NCBI GenBank assembly: GCA_028282545.1 | Contig: JANQHT010000161.1 | Coordinates: 1 to 64,000, forward strand | Direction: 5' to 3' | From: Spirochaetales bacterium | GTDB lineage: Bacteria; Spirochaetota; Spirochaetia; DSM-27196; Alkalispirochaetaceae | Length of the DNA: 64,000 bases | Shown here: in pieces, positions 32,059-40,557 of the stretch | How positions within the stretch are numbered: the first letter of the stretch is position 1 | Layout of the letters: every line of letters begins with the position of its first letter | Translations under genes and position numbers: made by a program | Notes under the pieces: model-generated | Databases searched by the model: none | Seen by the model: the letters and a program-made list of their open reading frames with translations, nothing else | What the model was told of the DNA's origin: nothing

Positions 32059-33562
32059 TAATCCGACCGGGGGCGTGTCTGCGCCCGGCTCCGCCCCCGC
32101 ACCATCACCCAAACGGGAGCTCTCCGACCGCGCACGATGGCTCGTCCTCATCGCCGCCCTAACGGTTGCCTTCCTGGGGCGCCTCCTTCCCCTGCCGGAA
32201 GCGGCCCGCACAATCGGAACGGTGACACTCACCCCCACCGGGCAGGCAGCGATGGGGGTCCTGCTCTTTGCGCTGATCCTCTGGATGACCGAGGCGATCC
32301 CCTTCCACATCACGGGCCTCCTGGGGGTCTTTCTACTGGCGCTCTTCCGCGTGGATTCGTTCAAGGAGGTAGTGTCCGTCGGGTTCGGGAACCACATCTT
32401 CATCTTCTTTGTGGGCGTCCTGATCCTCTCGAGTTTTATCACCCGCTCCGGCCTGGGCAATCGAATTTCCGTGTTCCTGCTTTCCAGGACGGGAAACTCT
32501 ACAGCCGTCATCATCCTTGGATTCCTCGTGGTGGGGACGCTGCTTTCGATGTGGATCACCAACACCGCCGTCGCCGCAATGCTCATGCCGCTCGGCGTGG
32601 CCATCCTCCGCGAAGAGGGCGTCACGCCGAAAGAGAGCAACTTCGGTCGCGCCCTGATGATCGCCTGTGCATGGGGTCCCATCATCGGGGGCATCATGGC
32701 GCCCTCCGGTGCCGGACCCAATCCGTTGGCGATCGGATTTCTCAAGGAGATGGCCGGCATCGATCTGACCTTTGTGGGCTGGATGACCTACGGCGTCCCG
32801 GCGGGGCTTCTGATCCTCGTTCCAACGTGGCTGGTGCTGATGCTCTTCTTCAGACCGGAGATCACGCACCTCACCAAGACCAGGGAAGAGCTGCGCCAGG
32901 ACTACGAACGCCTGCCCACGATGGGCCGGGTAGAACGGGTTACGCTCGTGATCTTTCTGCTCACCGTGACGCTCTGGCTAACCACGCCCCTCCTGGAACG
33001 CGCCCTTGGAATCGCCATCCCGATCTCCATGCCCGTCCTGCTCACGGGTAGTCTCTTCTTCTTCCCCGGCATCGGCCGGATCCCCTGGAAGGAGGTGGAA
33101 GAGGAGATGAGCTGGAGCAGCATCGTCCTGATCGTCTCCGGCATATCCCTGGGCATGATGCTCTACCGGACGGGAGCCGCCGGGTGGATGGCCGTCGCCT
33201 TTCTGGGCGGGATCGGTACGATGCCGGCCTTTGTGCAGGTCCTTCTTGTGGTCGTCATCGTGAGCTTTCTCAAGATCTTCCTCTCGAGCAATACCGTCAC
33301 GGCCACGATCATCATACCGATCATGATCACCCTGGCGGATTCTACGGGCATCGCGCCCCTGTCAATCACAGTGCCGGCGGCGCTCACCACCAGCATGGCC
33401 TTTATCCTGGTAACGAGCACGCCCACAAACGTGATCCCCTATTCGGCGGGGTACTTCTCAATCAAGGATATGGCGGTAGCGGGGACGGTCATGACACTCG
33501 TAGCGGCACCAATCGTCGCGGCGGTGATCTTCGTCGTGGGGCGCTTCACCGGTATCTACTGA
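32051..33562 (+). CDS. DASS (SLC13-type) sodium/anion transporter
   Basis: A 503-aa membrane protein with about twelve spans. Both divalent-anion:sodium symporter motifs are present: MWITNTAVAAMLMPL near residue 170 and FLSSNTVTATIIIP near residue 410, followed by TSTPTNVIPYS. A GTG behind TGGAGGAG is taken as the start. The longer open frame would overlap the synthetase gene in full. Family members move sulfate, sulfonates, succinate and other dicarboxylates. As the last gene of the pathway operon it could export the acid end product (for example sulfoacetate) or import a substrate. The convergent kinase gene ends 15 bp away. Confidence 0.88.
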   Translation: MGSNPTGGVSAPGSAPAPSPKRELSDRARWLVLIAALTVAFLGRLLPLPEAARTIGTVTLTPTGQAAMGVLLFALILWMTEAIPFHITGLLGVFLLALFRVDSFKEVVSVGFGNHIFIFFVGVLILSSFITRSGLGNRISVFLLSRTGNSTAVIILGFLVVGTLLSMWITNTAVAAMLMPLGVAILREEGVTPKESNFGRALMIACAWGPIIGGIMAPSGAGPNPLAIGFLKEMAGIDLTFVGWMTYGVPAGLLILVPTWLVLMLFFRPEITHLTKTREELRQDYERLPTMGRVERVTLVIFLLTVTLWLTTPLLERALGIAIPISMPVLLTGSLFFFPGIGRIPWKEVEEEMSWSSIVLIVSGISLGMMLYRTGAAGWMAVAFLGGIGTMPAFVQVLLVVVIVSFLKIFLSSNTVTATIIIPIMITLADSTGIAPLSITVPAALTTSMAFILVTSTPTNVIPYSAGYFSIKDMAVAGTVMTLVAAPIVAAVIFVVGRFTGIY

Positions 33563-33577
33563 CGCGCACCGCTCTCA

Positions 33578-34627
33578 TCAGCGAGGAAACGAAATCGTTG
33601 TCACGGCACCGTTGTCATTGGTTCGTTCTACCGTCCCGCCAAGCTGGCCCACCAGAGCGTCTACCACCATGTGACCAAAGCCTCCGGAATCGCCGTCCAC
33701 GATCGCCGCGGGAAATCCCGGCCCGCTGTCTCGCTGTACGTACTGAACGTGATGATCCTGCACCCGGAGGGTGAGTTCCAGCGCGATGCCGTCTGACTCT
33801 CCGCCGGCGTACTTGAACGAGTTCGTCACCACTTCGGCGATGCAGATGCTGAGCGGCACCGCTATTCGACGGGGAACCAACCGCTCGTCGAGAGCGAGGC
33901 GAAGGTCGACCTCCCCGCGACCGTACCCGTCGGCGAGCTGACCCACCAGTTTCGCGAGAGTGTCGCTTAGGTGAACGTACTGCACGTCCTCAGACCGGTA
34001 GAGAGAATCGTAGATCTTGCTCATGAGGTGCACGCGATCGTGCGCTTCCCGCAAGGCGATCTCACCCTCTTCCGATTCGATCCGTTCCGCGTGCAGCGAA
34101 AGCAGCGAAGAGACGATCGCCATGTCGTTTCTGATCCGGTGGTGAACTTCCTTGAGGATCGTCTCTTTCTCGGCGAGGAGGCGCGCAGTCTCCGCCGCGG
34201 CCCGGCGGTTCCTCTCGAAGGCGCGAATCGTCACAACAGCGGCGCCAACGAGGAAGACACATAGGAGGATTGCGGCCCCGAGGGACCACGCATCGGGCGT
34301 GCCATGAAAATACCCACCGTTGCCGTTCACGGAGGCCATCGCGATTCCATGCGTTCCCGCAACGTCCCCCGGTGTGGCCACGGCGGCGCGAATCACCGGC
34401 TTGATCGGGCGTTCGATCTGTCCGTTCTCGATGTTCAGGTCCGGGCCGAGCGACTCCACCTGGCTCTCGATGTACGCCCGCTCGCTGGTTTCAACTATGT
34501 CGCGACTGAGCTGTAGATCGACGCTGAGGACCCAGAGGGTCGCCCCGACGAGCACCAAAAGCAGGGGGAGAAAGACCCCCGCGGCAAGAAGTGCGGCAGT
34601 CTGCGCCCCGGCACGTGTTTTTCTCAT
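33578..34627 (-). CDS. Sensor histidine kinase, HisKA_2/HWE type
   Basis: A 349-aa membrane kinase. It has a short cytoplasmic N-terminus, a span (residues 12-34), an extracytoplasmic loop of about 80 residues, a second span (residues 115-136), then a dimerisation/phospho-acceptor region with KEVHHRIRNDMAIVSSLL typical of HisKA_2, and an ATPase domain (ICIAEVVTNSFKYA, then DSGPGFPAA). It starts 9 bp after the lipoate ligase stop and no response regulator is adjacent, so it is an orphan in the gcvH-ligase transcription unit. The input signal is unknown. Confidence 0.88.
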   Translation of the reverse strand: MRKTRAGAQTAALLAAGVFLPLLLVLVGATLWVLSVDLQLSRDIVETSERAYIESQVESLGPDLNIENGQIERPIKPVIRAAVATPGDVAGTHGIAMASVNGNGGYFHGTPDAWSLGAAILLCVFLVGAAVVTIRAFERNRRAAAETARLLAEKETILKEVHHRIRNDMAIVSSLLSLHAERIESEEGEIALREAHDRVHLMSKIYDSLYRSEDVQYVHLSDTLAKLVGQLADGYGRGEVDLRLALDERLVPRRIAVPLSICIAEVVTNSFKYAGGESDGIALELTLRVQDHHVQYVQRDSGPGFPAAIVDGDSGGFGHMVVDALVGQLGGTVERTNDNGAVTTISFPR

Positions 34628-34636
34628 AAAAAAAGT

Positions 34637-35461
34637 CTATTGCATCTGTTCCCGTGTTGCACGACGGGAACGCGCAAAGGTCCAGGAATCGGCGGTGTAG
34701 ATGTCGCGCTCCAGGCGTTCTGCGGCGCGTTGTTCCCGAGCCGTGAGCGGGAGAGGAGTGAGCGCTCCGCCCGCCACGGTCTCGGAGAACGCCTGCACGA
34801 GCAGCGCCGCCAGTTCATCACGGGGGCGGGTCGCGCCCAGTGCTTCGAGACTGGTGAGGTCCCCGGCCGCCGGCAGTTCATCGGGAGGGAACAGGCGGCG
34901 CAACCCCTCCCAGTTCAAGGTGATCGGTATCGAACCGTGCTGGAAAATCGTCGACTTGAAGCGCCGTTGCGCGTTCCCGCCGATCTTCCGGCCGTTGATC
35001 ACGACGTCGTAGAGCTCCTTGCCAGCGTAGCAGACAGCCCTGCGTTGGCCCAGAGTGCCGGCGGTTTCCTCCGGGAGCGCGTCAACGGCGAAGCGGGCCT
35101 CCCATCCGAGGAGGGCGTAGAACTCGATGAGGAACGCACAGAGCAGGCGAAACGACTCCTTCACATGGGCCGTCCCGAGGTCATCCCGCCGCATCACGAC
35201 GGAATAGGTCAACTCGCCGCCGTGAAGGATCGCGCCGCCACCGGTGATTCTCCGCACCACGGGAAACGGGGCCCCCCGGAACGCGTCGGCATCCACATCC
35301 TGGAACCGGCCCAGTGATACCGTCCAGGCGTCCCACCCGTAGATGCGGAGGATCGGCGCGTCTTCCACCGCTCCAATGAGCGCCTCATCGACGGCCATGT
35401 TCCAGGACCCACGGGCCGGCTCGTGGGTCACGAGGCGCCACGTTCTACTCTTCTGAGGCAA
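34637..35461 (-). CDS. Lipoate/octanoate-protein ligase A family protein
   Basis: A protein of about 274 aa with the biotin/lipoate A/B ligase fold: GSWNMAVDEAL, RRITGGGAILHGGELTYSV, and KIGGNAQRRFKSTIFQHGSI with the catalytic-region lysine. It attaches lipoate or octanoate to lipoyl domains. The frame has no early ATG that fits the family. The TTG at 35459-35461 gives the usual N-terminus (TWRLVTHEPARGSWNM) and overlaps the gcvH end. A GTG slightly downstream is an alternative. Its likely substrate is the GcvH-like protein encoded just before it. Confidence 0.83.
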   Translation of the reverse strand: MPQKSRTWRLVTHEPARGSWNMAVDEALIGAVEDAPILRIYGWDAWTVSLGRFQDVDADAFRGAPFPVVRRITGGGAILHGGELTYSVVMRRDDLGTAHVKESFRLLCAFLIEFYALLGWEARFAVDALPEETAGTLGQRRAVCYAGKELYDVVINGRKIGGNAQRRFKSTIFQHGSIPITLNWEGLRRLFPPDELPAAGDLTSLEALGATRPRDELAALLVQAFSETVAGGALTPLPLTAREQRAAERLERDIYTADSWTFARSRRATREQMQ

Positions 35462-35810
35462 AGTTCTTGTAGGCCGATTCATCCATGAGGGATGTGACCT
35501 CCGTCGGGACGGTAAGTTCAACGGTTGCAATCCACGTTTCGTCGGCGCGTTCACCGAGCAGATGCGGTTCCGAGGCGAGGGCGGTGTTCACCGCCGTCAC
35601 CGTTCCGCTCATCGGTGCGAAGAGATCCACCGCCGCCTTGACGGACTCGATGGTGCACAGCGTATCGCCCTGCGCAACTGTGTTACCTACCTCGGGGAGC
35701 TCCACGAAGGTTACTTCTCCGAGTTTCGCTGCCCCCTCCGGGGTAATCCCGATCGTTCCCTTGGACCCGGATACATCGATCCACTCGTCACTGGTGTCGA
35801 AATAGCGCAC
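35445..35810 (-). CDS. gcvH: Glycine cleavage system H protein (lipoyl carrier)
   Basis: A 121-aa lipoyl carrier. The lipoylation motif TIESVKAAVDL places the modified lysine at K58. MRYFDTSDEWIDV and GITPEGAAKLGEV match GcvH. The GTG behind AAGGAGAAGG is chosen over a longer frame. No gcvT or gcvP genes are nearby, so it either serves a distant glycine cleavage system or acts as a carrier for lipoate assembly with the neighbouring ligase. Confidence 0.9.
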   Translation of the reverse strand: MRYFDTSDEWIDVSGSKGTIGITPEGAAKLGEVTFVELPEVGNTVAQGDTLCTIESVKAAVDLFAPMSGTVTAVNTALASEPHLLGERADETWIATVELTVPTEVTSLMDESAYKNFASEE

Positions 35811-35920
35811 GCCCTTCTCCTTCCGCGGGTATTCCCGTTCGGCCCAGTGTACACAAACGGGTGCAAACGTGCCCACGGCTACGCAGCAGGTCTCATGGTG
35901 GAGGTCAGAATTATTGACGA

Positions 35921-36571
35921 CTACGTCAGCCGATTCCGCCGTTTCGAGAAAGCAAGCAGTGCACCGAGGACGATGGAAAGCAGAGCCGCCGCTACAACGC
36001 GATACACCGGCGGAAGCAGGAACGTGATCGTGTGAGCGGGGATCCAGAAGAGAGGAATCGTCCGCAAGAGCACAAATCCAACGAGCCCGTGCCAGTCAAC
36101 GGCGTCCACGACCGCCGTGACCGAGGCACCACCGGAGTCGCCAAAGGCGATATCGATCCACGTGTCGCTGAGTCGATGGCCCACCATGAGGACCGGGCCG
36201 AAGGTCAGATTCATGATGACGCTGGTCTGCAAGGCAAAGAGAAAGCCGCCAGGTTCGCCCGGGAGAGCGCCGGCGGCCTGCGCCGCTGCAACACCACCGG
36301 CAAAGAACGCGAATACAAAAGTGATCACCACACCGATACCGCCCCAGACCGCGACGCGGAGCGGTACAGCCACCGGCAGTTTCCACCGGCCGGCGACAAT
36401 CCGAATTGCCAGCAGTTCCCCCATGGTGGCAAGGAGTGCAAACTTGGCGAACCCCATGAGATAGGGAAAACCTCCGGTGACGCGAACGAAGAGGGCCTGC
36501 GTGTCCGGGAGCACCAGGAGAACCAGCAGCGCGGCGAAGCTGCCCACCCAGGCCAGATCGGTTCTTTGCAT
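35921..36571 (-). CDS. Integral membrane protein of unknown function
   Basis: A 216-aa protein with about five hydrophobic helices and a basic C-terminus (SKRRNRLT). Notable segments are YLMGFAKFALLATMGELLAI and MNLTFGPVLMVGHRLSD. I do not recognise the family with confidence. There is a faint likeness to Mpv17-type proteins. The ATG has no Shine-Dalgarno sequence. TAGAAT ends 5 nt before it, which suggests a leaderless or nearly leaderless mRNA. It is divergent from the lactate-permease-like gene and ends about 110 bp before gcvH. Confidence 0.72.
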   Translation of the reverse strand: MQRTDLAWVGSFAALLVLLVLPDTQALFVRVTGGFPYLMGFAKFALLATMGELLAIRIVAGRWKLPVAVPLRVAVWGGIGVVITFVFAFFAGGVAAAQAAGALPGEPGGFLFALQTSVIMNLTFGPVLMVGHRLSDTWIDIAFGDSGGASVTAVVDAVDWHGLVGFVLLRTIPLFWIPAHTITFLLPPVYRVVAAALLSIVLGALLAFSKRRNRLT

Positions 36572-36576
36572 GGTTC

Positions 36577-36582
36577 ATTCTA
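36577..36582 (-). promoter_or_regulatory. -10 box directly before the ATG (possible leaderless start)
   Basis: On the minus strand TAGAAT is followed by GAACC and the ATG at 36571. There is no ribosome-binding site in between. It has the same arrangement as sites at 41774-41779, 49188-49193 and 54832-54837. Confidence 0.45.
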
Positions 36583-36638
36583 CGTCGCGAATTGACCCGC
36601 GTCACCAACGTACCGTAGATTCGATCCGGAGGAATACC

Positions 36639-38309
36639 GTGTTCGCACTGCTCGCTTCGCTCCCTATTGTCCTGGTCATCGTTCTGATGGTCGGGTTTGA
36701 CTGGCCTGCACGCCGGGTAATGCCCGTTGGATGGTTGCTGGCGCTGGTCCTGGCGGGATTCGTCTGGCGGATGCCGCCGGCGTGGCTCGCGGGCGCTTCC
36801 GTTGCCGGCGCGTTGAGCGCCTTGAATATCCTGGTTATCGTTTTTGGTGCAATCCTCTTGATGAATACCCTCGAGGGTAGCGGCGCCGTTGCCGTAATTA
36901 ACGGCACGTTTCGCGGTATCAGTGCGGACCGCCGGATCCAGGCGATCGTCATCGCGTTCCTCTTCGTTTCCTTCGTCGAGGGCGCCGCCGGGTTCGGCAC
37001 GCCGGCGGCACTGGCCGGTCCCCTGCTCGTCAGCCTCGGATTTCCACCGTTGGCGGCGGTCATCCTATCACTCATCGGAGACAGCACGGCGGTGAGTTTC
37101 GGCGCGGTGGGCACACCGATCACCGGCGGCGTGGCGCGCATCCTGGACTCCGATGCGGTCCGGGCGTCGCTGGCCCAGTACGGATGGTCCTGGGAGATCT
37201 TTGTCAGGCAGGTGGGGCTGTGGTCCGCGATCTCCCACGCCGTCATGGGAACGCTGATTCCGCTGGTGATCGTCTTTGTCATGACACTTCTCTTCGGGCG
37301 GGGCAACGCCATTCGCGACACGGCACGGGTCGCGCCGTTCGCGATTTTCGCCGGCTTGGCATTCACCATTCCCTACGTCGGTATCGCCGCCTTCCTAGGG
37401 CCGGAACTCCCCGGTCTCCTGGGTGCGTTGATCGCGTTGACATTGACGATCGCCGCGGCGCGGCGAGGGTTCCTGGTACCGGCCGAAGTGTGGCGTTTCC
37501 CCTCCGAGGAGAAGAGACCGGAGGCCGTGCAGCCGGATGAAATGCCGCCAAAAGGGGAACGGAACCTCGGACCGTTTGCCGCATGGCTCCCCTATACCCT
37601 GGTCGCGATCCTCCTGGTAATCACCCGGGTGCAGCAGTTCGGACTCAAGCGTCTGTTGACCGCGCCGGGGGTTACCCTCGCCTGGGAACAGATTCTGGGA
37701 ACCTCCCTTTCGTACCGGTTGCAACCCCTCTACCTGCCCGGAATCGTTCCATTTATCGCCGTGGCGATTGCAGCCATCCCCATCCTGAAGATGGAACGAC
37801 GAGTCGTTCGCGAGGCGTGGATCCGGAGCGTACGACAGATCGTACCGGCGATGATTGCCCTGGTGTTTGCCGTTGCGATGGTCAACGTGATGCGCTTCTC
37901 CGGTAACAACGCCTCGGGAACCGTGGATATGCTCAAGTCGCTCTCGCTGGCAGCTGCGGCGGTTCTCAGCCCGGTCTGGCCAATGGTGGCGCCTTTCGTC
38001 GGGGTTCTCGGTACCTTCATGACCGGAAGCAATACGGTTTCGAACGTTCTATTCAGCGGGTTCCAGTACGAAGTCGCCGCCACGGCCGGGATCTCGCGCG
38101 TGGTTGTCCTTGGTCTCCAGGTGGCCGGGGGCGCCGCCGGAAATATGATCTGCGTTCACAACGTTGTCGCAGCGAGCACGACGGTGGGCGTGGTTGGAGA
38201 GGAAGGGCGAATCATCCGGACAAACGCCGTTCCCGCGGCTGTCTACGCGCTGATCGTCGGCGCGATCGGGTCGCTGGCCGTGTACGTCCTGGTTCCGGGA
38301 CTCTACTGA
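36639..38309 (+). CDS. L-lactate permease family (LctP) transporter
   Basis: A 556-aa membrane transporter with about thirteen spans. Family hallmarks are FVEGAAGFGTPAALAGPLLVS (split here at the conserved FGTP), DSTAVSFGAVGTPITGG, FMTGSNTVSN and GAAGNMICVHNVVAAS. The GTG start lies behind CGGAGGAA. LctP carriers exchange lactate or glycolate with protons. In a fermenting spirochaete it could take up or release lactate, but some members carry other 2-hydroxy acids. The region about 285-330 contains a charged cytoplasmic loop. The gene is divergent from the membrane-protein gene. Confidence 0.92.
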   Translation: MFALLASLPIVLVIVLMVGFDWPARRVMPVGWLLALVLAGFVWRMPPAWLAGASVAGALSALNILVIVFGAILLMNTLEGSGAVAVINGTFRGISADRRIQAIVIAFLFVSFVEGAAGFGTPAALAGPLLVSLGFPPLAAVILSLIGDSTAVSFGAVGTPITGGVARILDSDAVRASLAQYGWSWEIFVRQVGLWSAISHAVMGTLIPLVIVFVMTLLFGRGNAIRDTARVAPFAIFAGLAFTIPYVGIAAFLGPELPGLLGALIALTLTIAAARRGFLVPAEVWRFPSEEKRPEAVQPDEMPPKGERNLGPFAAWLPYTLVAILLVITRVQQFGLKRLLTAPGVTLAWEQILGTSLSYRLQPLYLPGIVPFIAVAIAAIPILKMERRVVREAWIRSVRQIVPAMIALVFAVAMVNVMRFSGNNASGTVDMLKSLSLAAAAVLSPVWPMVAPFVGVLGTFMTGSNTVSNVLFSGFQYEVAATAGISRVVVLGLQVAGGAAGNMICVHNVVAASTTVGVVGEEGRIIRTNAVPAAVYALIVGAIGSLAVYVLVPGLY

Positions 38310-38311
38310 CG

Positions 38312-40555
38312 CTATAGACTCGCTTCACCCCGGAGCGCCTCCTCCAGTGTCCTCAGGAGTTGGTGCTCCCGTATCGGCTTGGAAACAAACCCTACCATTC
38401 CGACTTCTCGGGCACGGTCGCGCTCCCGTTGAAAGGCGTGGGCGGTCAGCGCGACCACCGGTATCGACCGCGTGTGTTCATCCGCCTTCAACGCTCGGGT
38501 CACGTGGTAGCCGTCTTTTCGCGGCAGCCCCACGTCCATGAGGATACAATCGGGCCCGTCCCGGGCGGCTTTTTCCGCCGATTCCGCGTCCGCTACCGCC
38601 ACGACGCCGTACCCATGCTGCCGCAGCAGTCCTTCAATGTAAAGGCGGTTTATCGCCTCATCCTCGACAACCAGGATCGTCGTGTCTCCCGGCACACCCG
38701 AGAGCTCTTCAACAACATCATCGGCCGGAGACTCAAGGACGGCGACCTCGGCGCGTTCCACGACCAAGGCGACCGAAAAGACCGTCCCCTGTGGACCCGT
38801 ATGGAGAACCTCTAGGGAGCCGCCGAGCAGTTTCGTCAGGCTGCGCGCAATTGACAAACCCAGGCCGATTCCCGGTTTCGCCTTGGACGGGCTGAGGTCA
38901 CCCTGGACAAACTCAACAAAAATATCGTGCCGAACGTGTTCCGGTATGCCGGGCCCCGTGTCCTCCACGTCGATACGAAGGGCCACGGTTCCGTCGCTAG
39001 ACAAATCGTCAGCGACCGACCCACGCAGTGCGACGGATCCGCGTTCGGTGAACTTGGCGGCATTGGTCAGCAGGTTTCCCAGAACCTGCGCCAGGCGGAT
39101 GGCGTCGGTACGTACCACCGTTTCGGGCGGTATGTTGATGTCCACTACGAAACGAAGCCCCGCATCTTCCACCTGTACACGGTGCAGGTCCGCGATGTCG
39201 CAGAGGAGCGTGTTCACGTCCACCGGCGAAGGATTGATTGTTAAGTGTCCCCGATCCGCGGCGGCGTAGTCCAGCAGGTCGTCGACGATCCGCTCGAGGT
39301 TGCCCGAAGCCAGGGATTGGAGACGCAGCAGATCCTCCGCCGTGCGCATGCCTTCCGGGAGCGGCCGGGAGAGCGTCCGATTGATACCGATGATGGCGTT
39401 GAGAGGGGTTCGAATCTCGTGGCTGACGTTCGCGAGCAGCAGGTCCTTGGCATCATTGGCCGTCTCAGCAACCCGGCGGGCCGTCTTGAGATCGACCTCA
39501 CGCTCCTTGAGGCGGCGTGCCATGGCGTGGACGCTCTCCGCAATGAGCGCCGTTTCAATGTAGCGGGCCGAGTCGATTCGGTGAGCGTAGTTGCCTTCCG
39601 CGTATTCACGGAGCGTGTCGAGAATTGGGTCCAGGAGGTTCCGCACCCATCGAAAGACGAGGAATGTGGTGATCACGCCGGCTACGAGTATTACGGCAAT
39701 GAACCCGATGACCCGAATGACCTGGCGTCGCATCTCCAAACCCACCTGGGCTTCGGTCCGGTACACGACGACTGCCCACTCCAATCCCGGGACCTTCCGT
39801 CCAGCGAGAAACGTGCGGTCTCCATCGACAAACGTCTCGGTTTCAAAGAGGGCTCCAACGCCTACCGCCTGGATCTGCGGGAAAAACTGCTCGTACTGAC
39901 GCTCTTCAACACGTGACTGATCGGTGTGCAGAACAAAGAGCCCGTTCGCCGCAACGACACCGACCTCAATATCGGCGATGTTTTCTACGACCCGGAGCGG
40001 AGACCGCGTCTCCGGGACAACGACGGCGATCTCCAGGTACATCCGCCCAACGGGAACGACGACGCGCGTTGCCAAGTAGTCGCCCTCGGGGATATATTCC
40101 GGTGCTCCCCATACGCTCCCGGTAGCTCCGCGGGCGAACCGAAACGCCCGGGCGCCAGATCGATCGGTGCCCTCGATTTCCTCGTCGGCCGGCGACGTCA
40201 AAAGGACCGTTCCCCGCGCATCCAGGAGGTTGATACGGGTGACGATCGCCGAAAATTCGACGCTCGCATCCAGTATGGCCTGCACCCGTGCCGTCCCGAC
40301 GGAGGTGGATAGATCGCTCGCGACAATGGCCACGCCGATGTCGCGCCCAGCGTCCGCGACCGGGAGGAACGTCCCGGTGAGAACCGCTTCCACGGCGTCC
40401 AGAACAAACCGAGTCTCCTCCCGCTCCCGCTCCTTGGCCTCGGAAACCTGCGACAAAACGAGAACCAGGGCCAATGGGAGCAGGATAAAGACCGTAAATA
40501 CCGCATGATGCACAAAGGCCGCGCGCCTGATCAGGCTCGGCATCAACGTCGCCAC
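38312..40555 (-). CDS. Hybrid sensor histidine kinase with extracytoplasmic Cache-like domain and receiver
   Basis: A 747-aa protein. Span 1 (residues 14-34), a periplasmic Cache-like domain (about 40-280), span 2 (285-305), a HAMP-like region (LLDPILDTLREYAEGNYAHRID), HisKA with NVSHEIRTPLNAIIGI near residue 375, an ATPase domain (VLGNLLTNAAKFTERG; GLGLSIARSLTKLLGG), and a C-terminal receiver (TILVVEDEAINRLY; phospho-acceptor aspartate in CILMDVGLPRKDG; FVSKPI). Start GTG at 40555; an ATG lies 12 nt further in. The gene begins 2 bp after the stop of a periplasmic binding-protein gene, which suggests the binding protein feeds a ligand signal to the kinase. No output regulator is adjacent. Confidence 0.9.
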   Translation of the reverse strand: MATLMPSLIRRAAFVHHAVFTVFILLPLALVLVLSQVSEAKEREREETRFVLDAVEAVLTGTFLPVADAGRDIGVAIVASDLSTSVGTARVQAILDASVEFSAIVTRINLLDARGTVLLTSPADEEIEGTDRSGARAFRFARGATGSVWGAPEYIPEGDYLATRVVVPVGRMYLEIAVVVPETRSPLRVVENIADIEVGVVAANGLFVLHTDQSRVEERQYEQFFPQIQAVGVGALFETETFVDGDRTFLAGRKVPGLEWAVVVYRTEAQVGLEMRRQVIRVIGFIAVILVAGVITTFLVFRWVRNLLDPILDTLREYAEGNYAHRIDSARYIETALIAESVHAMARRLKEREVDLKTARRVAETANDAKDLLLANVSHEIRTPLNAIIGINRTLSRPLPEGMRTAEDLLRLQSLASGNLERIVDDLLDYAAADRGHLTINPSPVDVNTLLCDIADLHRVQVEDAGLRFVVDINIPPETVVRTDAIRLAQVLGNLLTNAAKFTERGSVALRGSVADDLSSDGTVALRIDVEDTGPGIPEHVRHDIFVEFVQGDLSPSKAKPGIGLGLSIARSLTKLLGGSLEVLHTGPQGTVFSVALVVERAEVAVLESPADDVVEELSGVPGDTTILVVEDEAINRLYIEGLLRQHGYGVVAVADAESAEKAARDGPDCILMDVGLPRKDGYHVTRALKADEHTRSIPVVALTAHAFQRERDRAREVGMVGFVSKPIREHQLLRTLEEALRGEASL

Positions 40556-40557
40556 GC

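Noticed and set aside
30856-32760. 634-codon minus-strand frame over the acyl-CoA synthetase and DASS genes
   Set aside because: Spans three genes on the opposite strand with intact family motifs, and has low-complexity content without domains.
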